Assembly (NCBI GenBank): GCA_944387125.1
Contig: CALXDT010000032.1
Coordinates: forward strand, 1 to 56,243
Reading direction: 5' to 3'
DNA: 56,243 nucleotides
Source: an uncultured Oscillospiraceae bacterium
GTDB lineage: Bacteria; Bacillota; Clostridia; Oscillospirales; Oscillospiraceae
The notes beneath the pieces were generated by a model. That model had not been told where the DNA came from. It worked only from the letters and a program-made list of their open reading frames with translations, and did not search any database. Position numbers and translations under genes: made by a program. Shown piece after piece: positions 23,588 to 32,596 of the stretch. Every line of letters starts with the position of its first letter. Position 1 is the first letter of the stretch.

Positions 23588-25761
23588 ACCGCTTTCGTGC
23601 CATTTTGCTGCTGGTGATTTTCGCCTTTATTCTGGTTCTGTTTGCGGGACAGCTGTTCACGCTGCAGATCGTGGAAACCGACGGCAACACCGACAACACC
23701 CAGACCTACGTAACCCTGACCACCGTTCGGGCGGCCCGGGGAGACGTGCTCGACCGGAACGGAAACGTATTGGTGGGCAACCGGGCATCCTATGACCTGG
23801 TGTTCAACCACTACGTGATTACCTCCAACCCCAATACCAACGAATCCCTGTACACCCTGATCAAAACCTGTCAGGAGCTGGGGATTGAATATACCGACCA
23901 CTTCCCCGTTACCCGGGAGCGCCCCTTTGAATACACCCTTACGGAGATGAATTCCTCCTGGCAGGGGCATTTCCAGACCTTCATGGTGGATCGGGAGCTG
24001 GACTCGGACATCAGCGCCCCGCTGCTGCTGGAAAAAATGCGCAGCCGCTACGACATCCCCGAAACCTGGTCCGACGAGGACGCCCGGGCGGTCATCGGCC
24101 TGCGCTACGAATTTGACCTGCGCGGCATCACCAACCTGCCCACCTACACCTTCCTGGAGGACGTGTCCGACGAGAACCTGTCCGCCATTCTGGAGCTGAA
24201 CACCCCCGGCCTGATGGTGGAATCCTCCACCGTCCGGGAATACCACACCGAGTACGGCGCCCACATTCTGGGATATCTGGGCGGCATGAACGACGCCCAG
24301 TGGCAGGAATATAAGAAGCAGAACTACTCCATGGACGCCCTGGTGGGACAGACGGGCTTTGAGCAGGCCTTTGAGGAATACCTCCACGGCATTGACGGCA
24401 CCCGTGTGGACATCGTAAACCGGGACGGCGCCATCATCAGCCAGTACTACGCTACAGACTCGGAAACCGGCCAGCTGAAGGAGCCCATCGCCGGCAACCA
24501 TATTGAAACCACCATCGACATTGACATTCAGAAGGTGGCGGAGGACGCCCTGGCAGAGACCATGAAAAACATCACCGACCCCATGGTGAACACCGAAGAT
24601 GGCGACGATACGGGTCTGGACGCGGAAGGCGCGGCGGTGATTGTGATGAATCCCAAAACCGGCGAGATTCTGGCCTGCGCCAGCTATCCCACCTACGACC
24701 TGACCACCATGTACGACAACTGGGAAGAGCTGAACAGCGACCCCATGAAGCCCTTCTTCAACCGGGCCTTCGGCGCCGCCTATCCCCCCGGCTCCACCTA
24801 CAAGATGTGCACCCTGATCTCCGCCATGGAGAACCGGGACTCCACCGGAGAGCTGATTCTGATTCCCGGGGAGGAAATCAAGGACGAGGGCGTATATAAG
24901 CTGGACGGCATGCCGGTTGCTACCTGCCTGCTGTACACCGCGGCCGACGGCGCCACCCACGGCTCCATCGACGCGACTTTGGCCATCGGCGTCTCCTGCA
25001 ACTATTTCTTCTACGACCTGGGCTATAAATGCACCTGGGAAATGGTGGACGAAACCGCCCAGGCTCTGGGGCTGGGCGAGCCCACCGGCATTGAGCTGGT
25101 GGAGGAGACCGGCTATCGGAACAACCCCGATCGGAAGCGGGAAGTTTACGGCTCCGGCATTGACGGCAACTTCTCCGCCGGCGACCGGATCCTGGGCGCC
25201 ATCGGCCAGGGCGAAAACCGGTTCACCCCCATGCAGCTGGCGGTCTACGTCTCCACCCTGGCCAACAAGGGCACCCGGATGAAGGCCACCTTCCTGAGCC
25301 GGGTGGTGTCCTCGGACTACCGGACGCTGATTGAAGAAAACCAGCCGGAGGTAGTCTCCCAGATGGAGATGCAGTCCACCACCATCGACGCCTACATGGA
25401 GGGCATGAAGAAGACCATCTCCTATTCCGGCATGAACGGTGCGGGCACCGCCCGGAGATACTTCGGCGGCCCCACCGACGGCACCGAAGAGGGGGATGAA
25501 ATCTGGCCCCTGGCCGGGGAAGTGGTGGTCTACGCCAAAACCGGCACCGCCCAGCACGCCTCCGGCGGCTCTGACCATGCGGCCTTTGTCTGCTTCTCCC
25601 ACCGGGTGGGCGAGACGGAGCCGGATCTGGCAGTGGCCATTTTCGGTGAAAAGGCTGCCCACGGTGCTTCTCTGACGCCCATTGCGGAAGATATCCTCCT
25701 GGCCTACTATGAAATGACCGCGGCCAGCGAAGTCACCGCCTTTGAAAATCAGATTGGATAA
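23575..25761 (+). CDS. mrdA: Penicillin-binding protein 2, elongasome transpeptidase
   Basis: Class B transpeptidase that cross-links lateral-wall peptidoglycan. The 728-residue protein has an N-terminal membrane anchor (about 9-27), the pedestal with RGDVLDRNGNVL (about 55-66), and the transpeptidase domain with SxxK at Ser407-Lys410 (PPGSTYKM), SxN at Ser474-Asn476 (SCN) and KTGT at 655-658. All catalytic motifs are intact. GGAGGAAATGT precedes the ATG at 23575, which lies inside the mreD 3' end. It is the last gene of the maf-mre cluster and is followed by a terminator. rodA, its usual partner, is not in the window. Confidence 0.95.
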   Translation: MERINRFRAILLLVIFAFILVLFAGQLFTLQIVETDGNTDNTQTYVTLTTVRAARGDVLDRNGNVLVGNRASYDLVFNHYVITSNPNTNESLYTLIKTCQELGIEYTDHFPVTRERPFEYTLTEMNSSWQGHFQTFMVDRELDSDISAPLLLEKMRSRYDIPETWSDEDARAVIGLRYEFDLRGITNLPTYTFLEDVSDENLSAILELNTPGLMVESSTVREYHTEYGAHILGYLGGMNDAQWQEYKKQNYSMDALVGQTGFEQAFEEYLHGIDGTRVDIVNRDGAIISQYYATDSETGQLKEPIAGNHIETTIDIDIQKVAEDALAETMKNITDPMVNTEDGDDTGLDAEGAAVIVMNPKTGEILACASYPTYDLTTMYDNWEELNSDPMKPFFNRAFGAAYPPGSTYKMCTLISAMENRDSTGELILIPGEEIKDEGVYKLDGMPVATCLLYTAADGATHGSIDATLAIGVSCNYFFYDLGYKCTWEMVDETAQALGLGEPTGIELVEETGYRNNPDRKREVYGSGIDGNFSAGDRILGAIGQGENRFTPMQLAVYVSTLANKGTRMKATFLSRVVSSDYRTLIEENQPEVVSQMEMQSTTIDAYMEGMKKTISYSGMNGAGTARRYFGGPTDGTEEGDEIWPLAGEVVVYAKTGTAQHASGGSDHAAFVCFSHRVGETEPDLAVAIFGEKAAHGASLTPIAEDILLAYYEMTAASEVTAFENQIG

Positions 25762-25768
25762 GCCAAAC

Positions 25769-25805
25769 GAATCCGTTCCCGTTTTTTCGGGAACGGATTC
25801 TTTTC
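25769..25805 (+). terminator. Terminator of the maf-mre-PBP2 operon
   Basis: A perfect 13-base-pair stem (25769-25781 with 25788-25800) with a T6 loop is followed by TTTTC. It begins 8 bases after the PBP2 stop. Confidence 0.93.
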
Positions 25806-25834
25806 TTGCTTTTTATTTCGGGGCATATTATAAT
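25806..25834 (+). promoter_or_regulatory. Promoter of the nucleoside-type ABC transporter operon
   Basis: TTGCTT at 25806-25811 and TATAAT at 25829-25834 are 17 bases apart. The -35 abuts the T-tail of the preceding terminator, so the two functions are packed without spare sequence. Confidence 0.85.
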
Positions 25835-25869
25835 AGATCCATGCACAATCGGGAAGGAGGGCTGCAATC

Positions 25870-27408
25870 GTGGAATCCGAGTACATTATTGAAATGTGCA
25901 ATATCAGAAAAGAATTCCCGGGAATCGTGGCCAATGACGACATTACCCTGCAGCTGCGCCGGGGAGAGATCCACGCCCTGCTGGGGGAAAACGGCGCCGG
26001 AAAGTCCACCCTCATGTCCGTGCTGTTCGGTCTGTATCAGCCGGAGGCGGGGGTCATCAAAAAGAACGGCAAGGAAGTGAAAATCCACAGCCCCAACGAC
26101 GCCACCGCGCTGCACATCGGCATGGTGCACCAGCACTTTAAGCTGGTGGACGTGTTCACCGTGCTGGACAACATCATTCTGGGCGCGGAGGATACCAAGC
26201 TGGGCTTCCTGCAAAGATCCCTGGCCCGGAAGAAGGTGCAGCAGCTGTCGGAGACTTACAAGCTCCACGTGGATCTGGACGCCAAGGTGGAGGACATCAC
26301 CGTGGGCATGCAGCAGCGCACCGAGATTCTGAAAATGCTCTACCGGGACAACGAGGTTCTGATTTTCGACGAGCCTACCGCGGTGCTTACCCCCCAGGAG
26401 ATCGACGAGCTGATGGAGATCATGCGGGGCTTTACCAGGGAGGGCAAGTCCATTCTGTTCATCACCCACAAGCTCAATGAGATCATGGCGGTGGCCGACC
26501 GGTGCACCGTTCTGCGCAAGGGCAGGCTGGTGGGCACCGTGGACATCAAGGACACCAACAAGCAGCAGCTGAGCAACATGATGGTCGGCCGTCCGGTGCA
26601 GCTGCAGGTGCAGAAGGAGGATGCCGTACCCGGGGACGTGATCCTGGATGTGAAGGGGCTGACCGTTCACGCCAAGACCGGCAGGAAAAACGCCGTCCAC
26701 GACGTATCCTTCCAGGTTCGGGCCGGGGAGATTGTCTGCATCGCGGGCATCGACGGCAACGGCCAGACGGAGCTGGTCTACGGCCTTACCGGCATGGAAA
26801 AGGCCGCGGGAACCATCACCCTCTGCGGCAGGGACATCTCCAGGCTGAGCATCCGCAAGCGCAGCGAAAGCGGCATCAGCCACATTCCGGAGGATCGGCA
26901 CAAGCACGGCCTGGTGCTGGACGACACTCTGGAAAACAACATTGTGCTCCAGTCCTTCCGGGACAAGCAGTTCCAGCACCTGGGCTTCATCAAGCGGGAC
27001 GCGGTGCGATCCTATGCGGAAAAGATCATCGGCCAGTACGACGTCCGCAGCGGCCAGGGGCCTGTGACCATCGCCCGGAGCATGTCCGGCGGCAACCAGC
27101 AGAAAGCCATTGTAGGCCGGGAGCTGGATCGGGAGAATCCCCTGCTCATCGCCGTGCAGCCCACCCGGGGTCTGGACGTAGGCGCCATTGAGTATATCCA
27201 CAGCCAGCTGGTTGCCCAGCGGGACGCGGGAAAGGCGGTGCTGCTGGTGTCTTTGGAGCTGGAGGAAGTGATGAACGTATCGGACCGGATCCTGGTGATG
27301 TACGAAGGGGAAATTGTGGGTCAGCTGGATCCCAAAACAACCACCCCCCAGGAGCTGGGGCTTTATATGGCCGGCGCCAAGCGCGGCGGGAAAGGAGGCC
27401 AGGCATGA
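25870..27408 (+). CDS. ABC transporter ATP-binding protein, nucleoside/BMP type
   Basis: Duplicated ATPase that powers uptake of nucleosides or related compounds (NupA/YufO and RnsB-like). The 512-residue protein has two ATPase halves. The first has Walker A GENGAGKST (about 38-46), signature-like TVGMQQR and Walker B EVLIFDEPTAVLT. The second has the degenerate Walker A GIDGNGQTE (about 298-306), a good signature SMSGGNQQK and RGLDVGA. This asymmetry is normal for the family. The start is GTG at 25870 with AAGGAGGG 6-8 bases upstream. The stop overlaps the first permease (ATGA). The BMP/BmpA-type lipoprotein that normally opens such operons is missing here. Confidence 0.93.
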   Translation: MESEYIIEMCNIRKEFPGIVANDDITLQLRRGEIHALLGENGAGKSTLMSVLFGLYQPEAGVIKKNGKEVKIHSPNDATALHIGMVHQHFKLVDVFTVLDNIILGAEDTKLGFLQRSLARKKVQQLSETYKLHVDLDAKVEDITVGMQQRTEILKMLYRDNEVLIFDEPTAVLTPQEIDELMEIMRGFTREGKSILFITHKLNEIMAVADRCTVLRKGRLVGTVDIKDTNKQQLSNMMVGRPVQLQVQKEDAVPGDVILDVKGLTVHAKTGRKNAVHDVSFQVRAGEIVCIAGIDGNGQTELVYGLTGMEKAAGTITLCGRDISRLSIRKRSESGISHIPEDRHKHGLVLDDTLENNIVLQSFRDKQFQHLGFIKRDAVRSYAEKIIGQYDVRSGQGPVTIARSMSGGNQQKAIVGRELDRENPLLIAVQPTRGLDVGAIEYIHSQLVAQRDAGKAVLLVSLELEEVMNVSDRILVMYEGEIVGQLDPKTTTPQELGLYMAGAKRGGKGGQA

Positions 27409-28634
27409 AAGAAGCCTTTTGGACCATCTATGAAAAGGAAGGAACCAAAAAGGTTCTGGCGTCCCTGATTTCCATTCTGGTCGGACTGCTGGTGGGCGTT
27501 ATCATTGTGGTGATTGTGGGTCTTTGCAAGGACACCATCACCGGCCAGGGGATCTGGGACGGCATCCGGCTGATCTTCGCGGGGGTTCTGTGCACCGGCC
27601 GGGACGCCGCGGGCAGCCTGACCTTTGGCTATAACCCCCAGACCCTGGGGAATATGCTCTTCCGGGCCACGCCCCTGATTATGACCGGCCTTTCCATCGC
27701 CGTGGCCTACAAAACCGGCCTGTTCAACATCGGCGCGCCCGGCCAGTATCTCATGGGCACCATGGCTTCCCTGATGATCGCCCTGGGCATCCCCAGCGAA
27801 GCCGTTCCGACCCAGCTGATCTGGTTGCTGGCCTTCCTGGGCGGCATCGCGCTGGGCGCTCTCTGGGGCGCGGTTCCCGGCGCGCTGAAGGCGTTTTTAA
27901 ACATCAACGAGGTGCTGGCCTGCATCATGACCAACTGGCTGGCGGCCAACATCGTCACCTGGGCATTCGATGTGAGCAATTTCAAAAACCTGGTGGAAAA
28001 CACCAAGGCCGGCTATATCTACAAAACCAGCTTCAACGGCGTTCAGACCGCCAAGCTGGGGCTGGATCAGATCTTTCCCGGCTCCCAGGTCAACGGCGGC
28101 ATCCTGGTGGCCATCCTCTTCGCCGCCGCCATGTATATCCTCATGAACAAAACCACCCTGGGCTATCAGCTGAAGGCCTGCGGCTCCAACCGGCACGCCG
28201 CCCGGTACGCGGGCATCAACGACAAGGGCAGCATCATTTTGTCCATGGCCATTGCCGGCGGCCTGGCCGGCGGCGGCGCCGCCCTGTACTGGCTCTCGGG
28301 CAACACGGAGTTCTACTGGTCCACCTACCAGAGCCTCCCTGCAGCCGGGTTCAACGGCATCCCTGTGGCGCTGCTGGCCATCAGCAATCCCATCGGCGTG
28401 ATTTTCACCGCCGTCTTTATGGCCATGCTGGACATTGTGGGGCAGCAGCTCACCGGCTTTACCGCCTATAACGAATATATCACCGATGTGATTATCTCCG
28501 TGATCGTCTACCTCAGCGCCTTCTCCCTGGTGATCCGGATGATGCTTCCCGGCAGAAAAAAGGCGGCCAGCGCCGGCAGCGCGCCGGACAGCCAGCCCCG
28601 GGACAACGCCCAGAAAGGAGATGAGCAGGCATGA
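27405..28634 (+). CDS. ABC transporter permease, nucleoside type (first subunit)
   Basis: Membrane subunit of the nucleoside-type transporter. The 409-residue protein has a long first helix (about 18-42), eight or more further hydrophobic segments, and the family blocks TGLFNIGAPGQY (about 104-115), INEVLACIMTNWLA (about 166-179) and LKACGSNRHAARYAGI (about 257-272). The C-terminal tail is polar and charged. It overlaps the ATPase gene by 4 bases and the second permease by 4 bases, implying coupled translation and equal stoichiometry. Confidence 0.92.
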   Translation: MKEAFWTIYEKEGTKKVLASLISILVGLLVGVIIVVIVGLCKDTITGQGIWDGIRLIFAGVLCTGRDAAGSLTFGYNPQTLGNMLFRATPLIMTGLSIAVAYKTGLFNIGAPGQYLMGTMASLMIALGIPSEAVPTQLIWLLAFLGGIALGALWGAVPGALKAFLNINEVLACIMTNWLAANIVTWAFDVSNFKNLVENTKAGYIYKTSFNGVQTAKLGLDQIFPGSQVNGGILVAILFAAAMYILMNKTTLGYQLKACGSNRHAARYAGINDKGSIILSMAIAGGLAGGGAALYWLSGNTEFYWSTYQSLPAAGFNGIPVALLAISNPIGVIFTAVFMAMLDIVGQQLTGFTAYNEYITDVIISVIVYLSAFSLVIRMMLPGRKKAASAGSAPDSQPRDNAQKGDEQA

Positions 28635-29662
28635 CATTTCTCATTCAGCAAACCATGCTCTACGCCGTCCCTCTGATGATCGTGGCGCTGGCCGGCGTCT
28701 TCGCGGAGCGCAGCGGCATTATCAACCTGGCCTTGGAGGGCATTATGATCTTCGGCGCCTTTATCGGCGTTCTGTTTGTGCGCGGCATGCAGTCCTTTGA
28801 TGTGTTTACCGAGGCCGCCCGCCAGGGCAGCTGGCTGACCCTCCAGGGGCTGGAGCTGCTGGCCATGCTGGTCAGCGCCATTATGGGCGCGGTGTTTTCC
28901 CTGCTGCTCTCCTTTGCCTCCATCAACCTCCGGGCGGATCAGACCATCGGCGGCACGGCCCTGAACCTGATGGCGCCGGCACTGGTGCTGTTCCTGGTGC
29001 GGATTCTGGCCAACCAGAACACCCTGATGATGTCCACCGGCGACGCGGCCTCCTGGTTCATGATCAAAAAGTCCACCTTCGGCATCGACCGGAAAACGGA
29101 CATCGGCTTTTTGGGGGAGACCTTCCTGAACAAGGTGTATCTTGCCACCTATATCTGCATTCTGATCTTCATCATTCTGTCGGTGATTCTGTATAAAACC
29201 CGGTTCGGCCTGCGGCTCCGGGCCTGCGGAGAAAATCCCCAGGCGGCGGACTCCCTGGGCATCAACGTGTATAAAATGCGCTACGCCGGCACCACCATCT
29301 CCGGCGCCCTGGCAGGCATGGGGGGGTTTGTCTACTCCCTGACCACCGCCAACTGCACCGCCAACGGCGACGTGGCAGGCTTCGGCTTCCTGGCTTTGGC
29401 GGTAATGATCTTCGGCAACTGGAAGCCCGGCAACATTGCCGCGGCCAGCCTGCTGTTCGGCCTGTTCAAATGCGTGGCGGCGGCCTACAGCTCCATCGAC
29501 ATCAACGGCGACGGGGTCTACCTGCTGGCGGAGCTGGGCATCAGCTCCCACCTGTACCGGATGCTTCCGTACCTGGTGACGCTGGCGGTGCTGGCCTTCA
29601 CCTCCAAAAAGTCCCGGGCGCCCAAAGCCGAGGGCATCCCCTACGACAAGGGCTCCAGATAA
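28631..29662 (+). CDS. ABC transporter permease, nucleoside type (second subunit)
   Basis: Second membrane subunit, 343 residues, with about nine hydrophobic segments. Family blocks are GVFAERSGIINLALEGIM (about 22-39), DQTIGGTALNL (about 103-113) and LRACGENPQAADSLGINV (about 198-215), each parallel to a block in the first permease. Start ATG at 28631 lies inside the preceding gene, with AAAGGAGATGAGC upstream. It is the last gene before a strong terminator, so the operon contains no substrate-binding protein. Confidence 0.93.
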   Translation: MTFLIQQTMLYAVPLMIVALAGVFAERSGIINLALEGIMIFGAFIGVLFVRGMQSFDVFTEAARQGSWLTLQGLELLAMLVSAIMGAVFSLLLSFASINLRADQTIGGTALNLMAPALVLFLVRILANQNTLMMSTGDAASWFMIKKSTFGIDRKTDIGFLGETFLNKVYLATYICILIFIILSVILYKTRFGLRLRACGENPQAADSLGINVYKMRYAGTTISGALAGMGGFVYSLTTANCTANGDVAGFGFLALAVMIFGNWKPGNIAAASLLFGLFKCVAAAYSSIDINGDGVYLLAELGISSHLYRMLPYLVTLAVLAFTSKKSRAPKAEGIPYDKGSR

Positions 29663-29713
29663 TGCCCGGAGAACACCGGAAAACCCAGGGCTTTCCTGTT
29701 CAGCCGGATAAGA

Positions 29714-29750
29714 AACCCCCGCCGGAGCTTTCGCTCCGGCGGGGGTTTTT
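29714..29750 (+). terminator. Terminator of the ABC transporter operon
   Basis: A perfect 15-base-pair stem (29714-29728 with 29733-29747) closed by TTTC ends in TTTTT. Confidence 0.95.
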
Positions 29751-29804
29751 GTTGGTCAGTTCCGGCTTTGAAGGCGGGTGCCGCCGCGCCGGGCAGGGGA
29801 TGTA

Positions 29805-30218
29805 TCAATCTTCCGGGAACAGCTGGTCGTGGCAGTACTGAATAATGGCTTTGCGGGTGATCAGGCCGATGAAAGCGCCGTAATCGTCCACCACCGGGAC
29901 GAAATTCTGGCTGGACGCCCGCTGAATCAGGTCGTGCATGGAGGCGGTGACACGAACCGGCAGGTTATCCCGCCGACGGGAGATTTCCATGATCCGCCGG
30001 GCCTCCGCCTGGCGCATATCCATGTAACAGATGTTTTTCAAAGCCCAAAGCAGATCCCCCTCGGTGAGGGTTCCCCGGTATTCGCCCCGGTGGTTCAGCA
30101 CCGGAAGAGCTGAATAACCCGCAGCCTCCATTTTTTCCAGAGCCTGGCGGATGGTATAATCGTCGTAAACAAAGGAACACATGGCTTTCGGGGTGAGGAA
30201 GAACAAGATACTATTCAT
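29805..30218 (-). CDS. CBS-domain pair protein
   Basis: A stand-alone Bateman module of 137 residues. Two CBS repeats are visible: YDDYTIRQALEKMEAAGYSALPVLN with GTLTEGDLLWAL (about 18-60), and ASMHDLIQRASSQNFVPVVDDYGAFIGLITRKAII (about 92-126). Such proteins bind adenine nucleotides, and some Firmicutes homologues (CbpA/CbpB) bind cyclic di-AMP; which ligand applies here is not shown by sequence. AAAAGGAG lies 5 bases before the ATG. It is a single gene with an extended -10 (TGATATAAT) on the minus strand at 30268-30276. Confidence 0.9.
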   Translation of the reverse strand: MNSILFFLTPKAMCSFVYDDYTIRQALEKMEAAGYSALPVLNHRGEYRGTLTEGDLLWALKNICYMDMRQAEARRIMEISRRRDNLPVRVTASMHDLIQRASSQNFVPVVDDYGAFIGLITRKAIIQYCHDQLFPED

Positions 30219-30267
30219 ACGAACTCCTTTTCAATGCAGACTCAGGGTCAATCCCTGCATCAAAATC

Positions 30268-30276
30268 ATTATATCA
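30268..30276 (-). promoter_or_regulatory. Extended -10 promoter of the CBS gene
   Basis: On the minus strand TGATATAAT matches TGnTATAAT, with no clear -35. It lies about 50 bases before the CBS start. Confidence 0.6.
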
Positions 30277-30369
30277 TATCCTGCTCCGAAAAGTATGAAA
30301 TTTTTTTGTTATTTTAGCGGTAAACCGCCCAAGAATGTTCCTGAAAATTTGTTGAAAGCGACCAAAGAC

Positions 30370-31275
30370 TCAGCCCTGGGAGCGGGTGTTCCGGTAGGCC
30401 CTGGGGGTCAGCCCCGTTTCCCGGCGGAACAGCCGGGTGAAGTAGCTGACATCGGAAAACCCGCACTCCAGGCTGATCCGGTGGATGGGCTTGTCCGTGG
30501 TCAGCAGCAGGCGGGCGGCCTGCTCCAGCCGCAGCCGCCGCAGGTACTGGATGGGGGTGGTGCCCAGGGTCTGCCGGAAGCACCGCAGGCACACACTGGG
30601 GCTGACGCTGACGCTGGCGGCCAGCCGCTCCACGCTTACCTCCTCGGTATAGTGATCCTGCAGGAACCGGAGCATCTGCTTGATCCGCTGGGCGGAAATC
30701 TGATCCTGCCGGGAAGGCTCCCGCCCCTCGGAGGGCCGGATCCCGTTCAGCCGCCGCAAACCGGCGCTGAGCCGGTACCGGGCGTAATTTTCACAGTCCT
30801 CCTGATCCTCCGTGACCGCCTGCCACACGGACAAAATGTCCCGCACCAGCTCCCCCTGCCAGGGAACCGCCGGATCCAGAGGGAAATAGGGAAAGGATTT
30901 GTCCTGGAGCAGGGGCTGCGCCAGGGTCTGCCAGAAAACGCTGTCCACGCTGCCGCCGATGAGCCGGGGGTGGAAGACAATGGAGCGCAGCACCGCGGGG
31001 CCTTCCTCCCGGGATTCCACATTGTGGAGCACCCCGGCGTTGATGAACAGCCCGTGGCCGGCGGGGATGGTGAGCCGTTCTCCCCCAACGCCCACGGTGA
31101 CATGCCCCGCCACCGCCGCGATATACTCAAATTCCTCGTGCCAGTGCCAGGGGACAAAGTACCGGGTCTGGTCGTCTTCGTAGCAGGCCAGGGGGAACTG
31201 GGGCTGGCCGTGGGTGACGATCTCCCGTCCGGTATCGTCGGTCTGACCGGAACAGATGCTCAGAGGCATGGGCAT
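30370..31275 (-). CDS. AraC family regulator with cupin sensor domain
   Basis: A sugar-responsive transcription regulator of 301 residues. The N-terminal cupin (about 30-110) has the PWHWHEEFEYI motif and GHGLFINAGVLH; the C-terminal pair of helix-turn-helices (about 195-298) includes SVERLAASVSVSPSVCLRCFR and the AraC signature ISLECGFSDVSYFTRLFRRETGLTPRAYR-like block. AGGGAGGA precedes the ATG by 6-7 bases. It is divergent from the MFS-GH1 pair, 132 bases apart, and is their likely activator. The inducer is probably a beta-glucoside or its product; that is inferred from location. Confidence 0.92.
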   Translation of the reverse strand: MPMPLSICSGQTDDTGREIVTHGQPQFPLACYEDDQTRYFVPWHWHEEFEYIAAVAGHVTVGVGGERLTIPAGHGLFINAGVLHNVESREEGPAVLRSIVFHPRLIGGSVDSVFWQTLAQPLLQDKSFPYFPLDPAVPWQGELVRDILSVWQAVTEDQEDCENYARYRLSAGLRRLNGIRPSEGREPSRQDQISAQRIKQMLRFLQDHYTEEVSVERLAASVSVSPSVCLRCFRQTLGTTPIQYLRRLRLEQAARLLLTTDKPIHRISLECGFSDVSYFTRLFRRETGLTPRAYRNTRSQG

Positions 31276-31370
31276 TCCTCCCTCCGGACTCCGGCGCCCC
31301 AGGCTGGGAAAAGACGCTGATTTTGTCCTAGAAATACGCCGGAAAAGTCCTATTCTTTCTTCTTATGTGA

Positions 31371-31388
31371 TGGTATGATACTATCATA
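31371..31388 (+). promoter_or_regulatory. Promoter/operator of the MFS-beta-glucosidase operon
   Basis: TGGTATGAT is an extended -10. It is embedded in the perfect palindrome TATGATA-C-TATCATA (31374-31388), which could be an operator. The MFS ribosome site AGGAGG follows at about 31394. Confidence 0.6.
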
Positions 31389-31407
31389 AACACAGGAGGT
31401 TTGCAAT

Positions 31408-32571
31408 ATGACGCTGCTGCTTTTGGGGCTGATCTATCTGGCCTTTATCAGCCTGGGACTGCCCGACTCCCTCCTGGGCTCCGCCTGGCCGGTGATGTAC
31501 CGGCAGCTGCAGGTGCCCATTTCCTATGCCGGAATCATTGCCATGATCATCGCCGGGGGCACCATTGTTTCCAGTCTGGAAAGCCACCGGATCACCCGGC
31601 GCCTGGGCGCCGGAAAAGTCACCGCCCTCAGCGTGGCCATGACCGCCGGGGCGCTGCTGGGCTTCTCCCTCAGCGATTCCTTCTGGATGCTGTGCCTGTG
31701 GGCCATCCCCTACGGCCTGGGAGCGGGAAGCGTGGATGCCGCCCTGAACAACTACGCGGCGCTGCACTATGAAAGCCGCCACATGAGCTGGCTCCACTGC
31801 TGCTGGGGCATCGGCGCCACAGCAGGACCCTATCTTATGAGCTATGCCCTCGCCGGGGATATGGGCTGGCGGGGCGGCTACCGGAGCATTGCCCTGATCC
31901 AGATTCTGCTCACTGCCGTTTTGGCGGTGAGCCTGCCCCTTTGGAAACAGCGCCCCGCTGGGGAAGCGGCCGCCGGGGACTGCGGCCGGGAGCTGACCCT
32001 GGGGCAGATTCTGGGGATTCCCGGGGCAAAGGAAGTGATCCTGTGCTTCTTCTGCTACTGCGCCATTGAGCAGACCGCCGGCCTCTGGATCAGCAGCTAC
32101 CTGAGCCTGCACCGGGGCGTGGAGCCGGAGACCGCCGCCGGGTATGCGGGATTGTTTTTCCTGGGCATCACCGTCGGCCGCGCCCTCAGCGGCTTTTTGA
32201 CCATGCGGTTCACCGACGCCCGGATGATTCGCCTGGGACAGGGGGTTATCGCCCTGGGGATCCTGACCCTGCTTCTGCCCCTGGGGCAGGCGGCGGCGCT
32301 CCTGGGGCTGGTGCTTGTGGGTCTGGGCTGCGCCCCCATCTATCCCTGCATTATCCACGCCACCCCCGCCCACTTCGGGGCGGAAAACTCCCAGGCGCTG
32401 ATCGGGGTGCAGATGGCCGGAGCCTATGTGGGCACCTGTGTCATGCCCCCGCTGTTCGGCCTCATTGCCCGGAACATCACCGTGTCCCTGCTGCCCCTTT
32501 ACCTGCTGGCGCTGCTGGCGGTGATGGCTGTCATGCATGCCCGGCTGGAAAAACGGACAGCCGCGTCATAA
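31408..32571 (+). CDS. MFS transporter, probable sugar carrier
   Basis: A 12-helix major facilitator of 387 residues, similar in outline to FucP/fucose-type and other sugar MFS proteins. Visible elements are GLPDSLLGSAWP in the first helix, the loop 2-3 region SLESHRITRRLGAGKV, GLGAGSVDAALNNYAALHY (helix 4-5) and HCCWGIGATAGP. AGGAGG lies 8 bases before the ATG. The GH1 gene starts 25 bases after its stop, so uptake of a beta-glucoside or related disaccharide is the natural inference. The substrate cannot be read from sequence. Confidence 0.88.
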   Translation: MTLLLLGLIYLAFISLGLPDSLLGSAWPVMYRQLQVPISYAGIIAMIIAGGTIVSSLESHRITRRLGAGKVTALSVAMTAGALLGFSLSDSFWMLCLWAIPYGLGAGSVDAALNNYAALHYESRHMSWLHCCWGIGATAGPYLMSYALAGDMGWRGGYRSIALIQILLTAVLAVSLPLWKQRPAGEAAAGDCGRELTLGQILGIPGAKEVILCFFCYCAIEQTAGLWISSYLSLHRGVEPETAAGYAGLFFLGITVGRALSGFLTMRFTDARMIRLGQGVIALGILTLLLPLGQAAALLGLVLVGLGCAPIYPCIIHATPAHFGAENSQALIGVQMAGAYVGTCVMPPLFGLIARNITVSLLPLYLLALLAVMAVMHARLEKRTAAS

Positions 32572-32596
32572 ACAATTACTTTCAGGAGGAATCCAT

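Noticed and set aside
23533..25662. Open frame of 709 codons on the minus strand opposite PBP2
   Set aside because: Shadow of a GC-rich gene; repetitive GVH/GGV composition and no ribosome site.
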